From NCBI GenBank assembly GCA_964035545.1, contig OZ037769.1, positions 13,382,633 to 13,446,632 on the forward strand: DNA of 64,000 bases. Direction: 5' to 3'. The notes below the pieces were generated by a model, which ran no database searches, was not told where the DNA came from, and was given only the letters and a program-made list of their open reading frames with translations. A program made the position numbers and the translations under genes. Every line of letters begins with the position of its first letter. Positions within the stretch are counted from its first letter, which is position 1. Below are positions 58,296 through 64,000 of the stretch, piece by piece. The DNA comes from Bugula neritina (Eukaryota; Bryozoa; Gymnolaemata; Cheilostomatida; Bugulidae).

Positions 58296-61200
58296 TCAGT
58301 GTGGGGGGGGGTCTTCCTCAGGAGGGGGCCCCTCCAGGTGTCCTACGGCATAGTCTGCCAGGTACCTGGGAGGTCTTCTTGGCCGCTGGCTCCTCTCAAG
58401 TGGAACAGACTCTGGTGGTGTTGGTGGCTCCTGGGCTGCCCTGGTAGGGGGGTCCCCGTCTTCACCCCGTACGGGGGTGGGGGTGTCCTCCCCCGGGAAG
58501 GGTTGTGAGCCAAGGGCTTGCTGCTGTTCCTGCTCCCGCTCCGCTCTCTGCTGTCGCTCCAGCTGCTCTATCAGGGCGGCTTGCTCCTGGTCTGCCTCCC
58601 TGGGAACCATAATCTCCACCTCACGGGGCCGGGTGGCCCGTCCACGATGGTTGGGCTGACGGTGGGGCTCCAAGAGGGGTGGAGCCTGACCCACCGCGTC
58701 TGGGCTGGCATGGTAAGGTTTGAGGCGCTGCTCGCTCTGGACAGAGACCTGTCCAGAGCGCTCCACACGGTATGTGTGGTTGGGCAGCACCTCTACTACG
58801 CAGTAGGGGCCGACGAACTTGGGCTGAAGCTTAGCCGACTGTCCGCGCCGCCTACGGTAACTCACCATCCAGACCCAGTCTCCCACTTGGTACAACGGGG
58901 GCTCCTCTGAGTCCTCTGTGCGGGTCTGCCACTGCTGGGTGCGCAGCGCATCATGAGCTTTGCCCATGATGTCCATCAGACCCTCCACATATTCGTGTAC
59001 CGGTGACTCGGGGGCAGGAACATGGTACGTCAGGTGTTCCGGGACCCGCGTCTCCCGGCCTAACATCAGGAAGTTTGGGGTCTCCTGCGTGGCGGAGTGT
59101 GGTGTGCTGCGGTAAGCCCGCATGATCTGCGGCAGCACCACGTCCCATTCTTCCTGACCTCGACCAAGCAGCAGGCTCCGGAGCGCGTCACCCAACATCC
59201 TGTTGTTCCGCTCGACGACTCCGTTCCCTTGCGGGTGATATGGGGTGGTCCGACTCTGGTTCACCCCCCATATCCGGCAGAGGTCTCCCATGAGCTGGGA
59301 CTGGAACTGGGCGCCCTAGTCTGTATGTATCTGCTCGGGCAAACCGAGGTAACAGAATACATGTTGGTCCAGGGTCCGGGCCACCGTGGGGGCGGTGGCG
59401 TCTGGGATAGCCAGAGCATCCGCCCACCGGGTAAAGTGATCCGTGAGCACCAGTATCCAGGTGTTTCCTCTGGCGGATAACGGCATAGGCCCGACGAATT
59501 CTTCCGCCACTACTTGCCACGGTCGACCAGCGTACAGCCGGCGTCGACCAGTGGTTTCCGTGGGGCGGCCATGCTTGCTAGCTTGGCAGACCTCGCATTG
59601 CCGTACCCGCAGTCGTACGTCCCGAGTCATTCCGGGCCAATACCAACGCAGCCGCAGACACCTGATGACCCGACTGACTCCAGCATGAGCCTGCTTATGG
59701 GTGTCCCAGATCAGTTCCCGCCGGAGGGCGCGTGGACAGACGACGCGATCCCTCTTCTGCTGGCGGTTGTCTGCTGCTAACGTTATCATCAGGAGGCCAT
59801 CAGGACTGACCTTGAGGGCATCCCAGCGACGACAGAGGAGTTGGAACTCAACGTCTCCCTGCCGCTGCTGTTCCTCGCTAGGTCGTCGGCCCTCCTTCTT
59901 GGCCCGGAAGATGTCCGCTACCGCGCCGGGTAGCGTCTCCTGGAGTCGGCACAGCTCCTTGACGTTCTGGTGCAGAGTAGGGTTGGCGTGGAGCGCCTGG
60001 ACACCGTCCTGGTGGGTTTCGGTCCGAAGATGGCCGTGCTCCCACCGGTAGGCGGTGCCCTCCACTAGCTCCGTTTCCACGTCAAGGCGAGCGGGTCCCC
60101 CGTCCCGCTGTTCAATGTGCAGGCATTGCTTACAGTCCTCTACCGGCCGGCGGCTCATGCCGTCGGCGTTCCCATGCTTCCAGCCTGCACGGTGCTCTAT
60201 ACGGTAAGAGAACTCGGCAAGAATCTCTAGCCAACGAGCCACCTGGCTCGAGGGCTCTGCACGTTTACACAGCCATATCAGTGACGCATGGTCTGTTCGC
60301 AAACGGAACGATTTCCCATACAGATATGGCCGAAAGTGCTTGACCGCCTTGACTACTGCTAGGAGTTCCTTCCTAGTGGTGCAGTAGTTCTTCTCGGCGG
60401 CCGCGAGAGTCTTGCTATAGTAAGCCACGACCACCTCACTTCCACCCTGGACTTGAGACAGGACGGCTCCCACGCTGTGGTCGCTGGCGTCGGTGTCCAG
60501 GATGTACTCCTTGGCTGGATCAGGATACGCCAGGATTGGCGCTTCCATTAGCCGTTGCTTGAGGTGGTCGAATGCCTGCTGCTCCTCCTGTGTCCACTGC
60601 CACCGGACTCCCTTTGCGGTCAGCCGATTTAACGGCTGAGCCACTCCTGCGAAACCAGGTATGTACTGCCGGTAGTACCCTACTAGGCCCAGGAATGCAC
60701 GCAACTCAGGGAGGTCGCGGGGGACAGTCCACTCCTTCACAGCTTGTACCTTCTCTGGATCGGTAGCGACCCCATCACGGCCAACCACATGGCCCAGGTA
60801 TGTGACTTCTGGCTGCAGGAGTGCGCACTTGGAGGGCTTCAGCTTCAGTCCGGCTGCCCGGAGACGGTCAAAGACCTCCCGCAGACGACTGACATGAGTC
60901 GAAAAGTCTGGGGAGATGACAATGACATCGTCCAGATAGATGAGGAGGGTCTTCCAGTGTAACCCACTGAGGACTTGCTCCATGAGCCGTTGGAATGTTG
61001 CCGGAGCGGACGTTAGTCTGAATGGCAGTACTTTCCACTTCCAGAGCCCGTCGCGAGTAATGAATGCTGCTTTGTCCTGGGCATCAGGACTGAGGGGCAC
61101 TTGCCAGTACCCGCTAAGCAGATCCAAAGTACTGAAGTACTTGCTACCCGCGAGGGCATCTAGAGACTCATCTATCCGTGGGAGAGGGTAGGCGTCCTGG

Positions 61201-62747
61201 ATGGTAGCGTTGTTGAGTCTGCGGTAGTCTACGCAGAATCTCCAGCTACCATCCTTCTTCTTGACCAGGACCACTGGGGAGCTCCACGCACCGTGGGCAG
61301 GCTCAATCAGATCCCGGTCCAGAAGATCCTGTACCTGTCGGCTCACCTCCTTCTCCTTCTCCGGGCCCAGACGTCGGGTAGGCTGCCTGATGGGAGTGGT
61401 GTCGGCTGCCAGGGGTATCTCGTGAGAGATAACCTTAGTCAGCCCCATGTCTCTATCGCCACGACTGAAGACATAACTGTACTCCGCTAGTAGTTGAGCC
61501 AGTACTTGGCGTTCAGTACTACTCGTACAGTTTCCGCATGCTCCGCCATACAGGTCAGCCAGATGCTCCGGGACTGCTTCTCGTCTGGTGTGAGGGGGGT
61601 TTCCCTGGTTGTCGGCCACTGTCTCCAGTGCCGGACCCACATCCGCTTCCTGGATGGAGTGGTACTTCCCCACCAGCGCTCCAGCCGATAGTTGGACAGG
61701 TTCCGTGAAGGGGTTGATGCACTGCACGAGGAGCTCTTGCCGACAATCTAGCCGATTCAGGCTGTTTGCTAGTCGGATGGCTCCGTGCGTTCCTTCAACC
61801 ATCCCCAGGCCGGCGATCCCCTTGCAGTTGACTCTGCATCGGAGAGTCGCCTGGGACCTCCCCGGAACTGTGCAGTCCCGCACTACCTGGACTCCGCCCA
61901 CCAAGGGCCTGCCAAACTTGTCAACACAGACAAGTTTCTTCCCAGCCATCACCACCACTGACTTCTGGAAATCCATGTGGCACTGGTGTTTCTCCAGGAA
62001 GGGCATTCCCAAGATGGCGTCCTCCTTCAGCTGGCTGACTATAAACGTCTCGTGAACTGCTTGATCACGGACGCGTCCAGGTAGTGAAATGACGCCGTAG
62101 AAAGGAATGCATGATCCGTCCGCCAACGTACCATGCGCACCTTCATACGGCTCGAGGCTCGCCCGCTCTCGTGCACCAAGGGTGTCAAAGAGACGCCTAC
62201 TCAGCAGGTTGGTAGTGCACCCAGTATCCAGTAGGAATGTGGCAGCTTTACCCGAAATCTTCCCGGGCAGGAAGTAGCTGCTTCCGTACGGCTGGGTGCT
62301 CCTGGAGCGGTCAGTCTCTGGGGGAGACACGACTTGGGTCCGCACAGCGGGCCTCCTCTTCGTCTTAGAGACAACGGGGGTTTTCTGAGGTCGGGAGGGT
62401 AGCTTGGGATACTCTTGCGAGTAAGCTGAATCCTCCTCCACAACCTCCTCGGGCAACCCCGCGAACCGGTTACGGAGTGGCCAGGCTGGAGGATCGGGTA
62501 GACCTTGCGGCCTCCGAGATCTCCGAGGTGCCTGCCATCCGGTTTCTTCTAGTTCCATCCGGGTATCGAGTGGCAGGGCAGGAGGATCGGGTAGGCCTTT
62601 CGGTCTCCGAGATCTCCGGTTTGCGTGCCACTCGATATGGGTCGACTCTGGAGAGGTCTCTTCTGTGGTCTTCCGAGTCCTATCCCGGACCGGATTGGCG
62701 TGGGGCCCACGGGTGGCGGAATTCACCGTGAGCCTCGGGTGTTTAAA
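58296..62747 (-). pseudogene. pol: Gypsy-type pol polyprotein with an in-frame stop in integrase
   Basis: The frame is open from the -1 shift site to a TAG at 59318-59316, then continues in the same frame to 58296. Counting from the GTG at 62726: aspartic protease (LLDTGCT, Asp167), reverse transcriptase (FCVDYRRLN, YLDD at 597-600), RNase H (ILDTDASDHSVGAVL, then RTDHASL), integrase zinc domain (H1010, H1014, C1044, C1047) and catalytic core. The position normally held by the first catalytic Asp reads Glu (VAEEFVGP), and the stop falls directly after the HTD that holds the second Asp. Past the stop are the third acid (GNGVVERNNRML) and a GPY/F module (KFVGPYCVVEVLPNHTYRV); there is no chromodomain. 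This copy should not make full-length integrase unless the stop is read through. Confidence 0.92.
62704..62747 (-). promoter_or_regulatory. Programmed -1 frameshift signal between gag and pol
   Basis: On the minus strand the heptamer TTTAAAC (62747-62741) lies exactly as T-TTA-AAC in the gag frame, the canonical slippery arrangement. After a 6-base spacer, GGCTCACGG (62734-62726) pairs with CCGTGGGCC (62712-62704): nine pairs, one of them G-U, with a 13-base loop containing the gag stop codon. The -1 frame is open from the heptamer into pol. Confidence 0.85.
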
Positions 62748-63622
62748 GGCTTCTGTCCCTTAGGGCAGTGCCTTCTCACATGTCCTGGCATCCCGCACTC
62801 CCAGCAAGTGGGCATAGGGGGGCGGACAGGGTCGTCCCGCGAGCGGGGAGCTCGCCTGTCCGTCTGGTTGCGCTGCAACTCCGTCACTGTAGCCTGTAGG
62901 CCTTTCATCATGCTCATCAGCATGTTGAGCTGCGTCTGCTCAGGTGACGGGGTAGCTGCTGCTGCCACTTGTGGGGTTGGGGGTACCTCTTCTGCATCTC
63001 CGGCCACCTGGCGAGCTGCGTAGTTCGCCCTCCGTGGCTCTTCCACCTGGAAGTAGGCCTTCCCCATCTCTAGTGCTTCGTCCAGGCTCTTGACTTTTGC
63101 GGCTAGCCAGTACCGCTGGAGGTCCGGGTGGTTCACACTCCGGAAGAACGCGTTAAAAACGAGGCGCTTCCGATCGTCGCCAGTGGCGTGACCGAAAGCA
63201 GCCTGAGCCAGGCGCTCTACCTCGTTAGCGTGATCTTCCAGAGATGTCCTTCGGTCTCTCCTCATCACTTGTAGCTGGTCTGACGCCTCTTCCGTGGTCA
63301 ACCCGAACCGAGCCCTAAGAGCCCGCAGGATGTGGGCTTCGTCGGGTCCCAGTGCGAAGTTCCTGGCCCGGCCTGTCAGACAGGCCCGGAGTTGGAGGAC
63401 GCGCACCCGTACTGGCCATTCAGCGGTGGCGGCCACGTCCTCGAACTCCTTGATGAACTGTTCCACGTCTCCATCTCCTCCGAAAGTCGGGGGCTGGAGG
63501 CGATACCTGTCACCAGGTGCTGCCTGTCCTTGCCCCCGCAATCCCTGGAGGGCTGTGACCAGCGCCTCAATAGTGAGGGCTGGTGGTGCTGCTGCCTCAG
63601 GGGCTGGGTCCCCTGGGGCCAT
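62723..63622 (-). CDS. gag: Gag polyprotein with one CCHC zinc knuckle
   Basis: It has 299 residues. The central part (QPPTFGGDGDVEQFIKEFED ... LQLRACLTGRARNFAL) is the usual capsid-like region of Ty3/Gypsy Gag. The C-terminal knuckle is CWECGMPGHVRRHC (C273, C276, H281, C286), followed by a short basic tail. The ATG lies only about 30 bases after the primer site, so the 5' leader is very short. The stop TGA is inside the loop of the frameshift hairpin. No break is seen in this frame. Confidence 0.93.
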   Translation of the reverse strand: MAPGDPAPEAAAPPALTIEALVTALQGLRGQGQAAPGDRYRLQPPTFGGDGDVEQFIKEFEDVAATAEWPVRVRVLQLRACLTGRARNFALGPDEAHILRALRARFGLTTEEASDQLQVMRRDRRTSLEDHANEVERLAQAAFGHATGDDRKRLVFNAFFRSVNHPDLQRYWLAAKVKSLDEALEMGKAYFQVEEPRRANYAARQVAGDAEEVPPTPQVAAAATPSPEQTQLNMLMSMMKGLQATVTELQRNQTDRRAPRSRDDPVRPPMPTCWECGMPGHVRRHCPKGQKPLNTRGSR

Positions 63623-63652
63623 CCTATTTCTCTTAGCAACTAGCTATTCGTA

Positions 63653-63672
63653 GAATCCCACCGCTGCCACCA
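63653..63672 (-). other. Primer binding site complementary to tRNA-Leu 3' end
   Basis: The plus strand reads GAATCCCACCGCTGCCACCA, which matches the 3' end (including CCA) of animal tRNA-Leu of the AAG/TAG type as I know it. On the element's strand it starts TGGTGGCAGC, one base after the LTR boundary (TATCACA). All 20 bases match. Confidence 0.85.
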
Positions 63673-63673
63673 A

Positions 63674-64000
63674 TGTGATAGTTTTGTGGATTGTGAATGA
63701 AACTAGTGCTGTTACATGCTTGTATGAGAAACAAGACGAGAAATAAGGTAAATGTAGATAATCTTTATTGTAGTATAGTCCGAGTGAATCAATGGTCTTT
63801 ATCCAGCGAGCTCCAGTAGTAGACTGAACTATACTGGAACTCGCTGGCTTTTATATACATGCAGGACAAAGACATTCCTTTGTTTGCCGATATCGGAGGC
63901 CCGAAATACCGAATATCGGTACCTCGGGAATCCGAAATGCCGAATCCGGCATTTCGGTACTTCGGTATTCCGATATGCCGAGAATCGGCATATCGGTGTT
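63674..64000 (-). mobile_element. 5' LTR of the Ty3/Gypsy element, cut by the window edge
   Basis: Identical to 56074-56400 at a constant offset of 7600 except at 63891 and 63961. From the inferred length of the other LTR, about 68 more bases should follow. It contains the same TATA box, leader hairpin and AATAAA. Confidence 0.92.

Larger units (their letters stand above)
56074..64000 (-). mobile_element. Ty3/Gypsy LTR retrotransposon in an intron of gene C
   Basis: Element order on the minus strand: 5' LTR (63674 to beyond 64000), primer binding site (63672-63653), gag (63622-62723), -1 frameshift signal, pol (to 58296, one internal stop), zinc-finger ORF3 (58282-56762), polypurine tract (56477-56469), 3' LTR (56468-56074). 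It is GC-rich against an AT-rich host. It lies in the same orientation as gene C. The left junction (CCTTACTTAA, then LTR) corresponds to 40093-40102 in gene B, about 22 bases from that gene's CUB-like 1 donor. Confidence 0.92.

Noticed and set aside
57024-63653. Many plus-strand frames inside the retrotransposon
   Set aside because: They are shadows of gag, pol and ORF3 in GC-rich DNA; none shows family motifs.

Overview
The window is nuclear DNA from an animal, probably a marine or other invertebrate; I cannot name the species. The evidence is five spliced genes with GT-AG introns whose phases join cleanly, animal gene families (COA1, SLC50A1, CUB-domain membrane proteins), a tRNA-derived SINE family, hAT- and Harbinger-like elements, and a Ty3/Gypsy retrotransposon. 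Host DNA is very AT-rich. The retrotransposon at the right end is visibly GC-rich.

Layout. 1-2782: no gene seen. 2783-5780 (-): COA1-like mitochondrial assembly factor, three coding exons, with a non-autonomous hAT element in intron 1. 8191-12391 (+): complete six-exon SWEET sugar transporter (SLC50A1), divergent from COA1, with a 15-bp minisatellite and a SINE in intron 2. 12392-18907: no supported gene, but a perfect 48-bp palindrome. 18908-23400 (+): 3' five exons of a polar protein I do not recognise.

From 24597 to beyond the window, on the minus strand, lie three paralogous genes (A, B, C) for single-pass membrane receptors. Each has extracellular CUB domains, a Ser/Thr-rich stalk, one transmembrane helix and a cytoplasmic tail full of tyrosine motifs (YxxP, YxN, YxxM). 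All CUB and stalk exons are symmetric phase 1-1 modules. Gene A (24597-32835) and gene B (35173-41823) are complete. Gene C (47514 to beyond 55250) has lost several tail tyrosines, has a shifted stop codon and has duplicated a CUB exon. Its 5' exons must lie beyond the window. B and C, with their 3' flanks (including a tRNA-like sequence), are a clear segmental duplication. Comparing the copies shows 'empty sites' for several later insertions (SINEs, hAT, a GGGGTAAC-ended element, a foldback).

56074-64000 holds a Ty3/Gypsy element on the minus strand, in an intron of gene C: 3' LTR, a zinc-finger third ORF, pol (one in-frame stop in integrase), a -1 frameshift signal, gag, a tRNA-Leu primer site and most of the 5' LTR. 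The LTRs differ at 2 of 327 comparable positions, so the insertion is recent.
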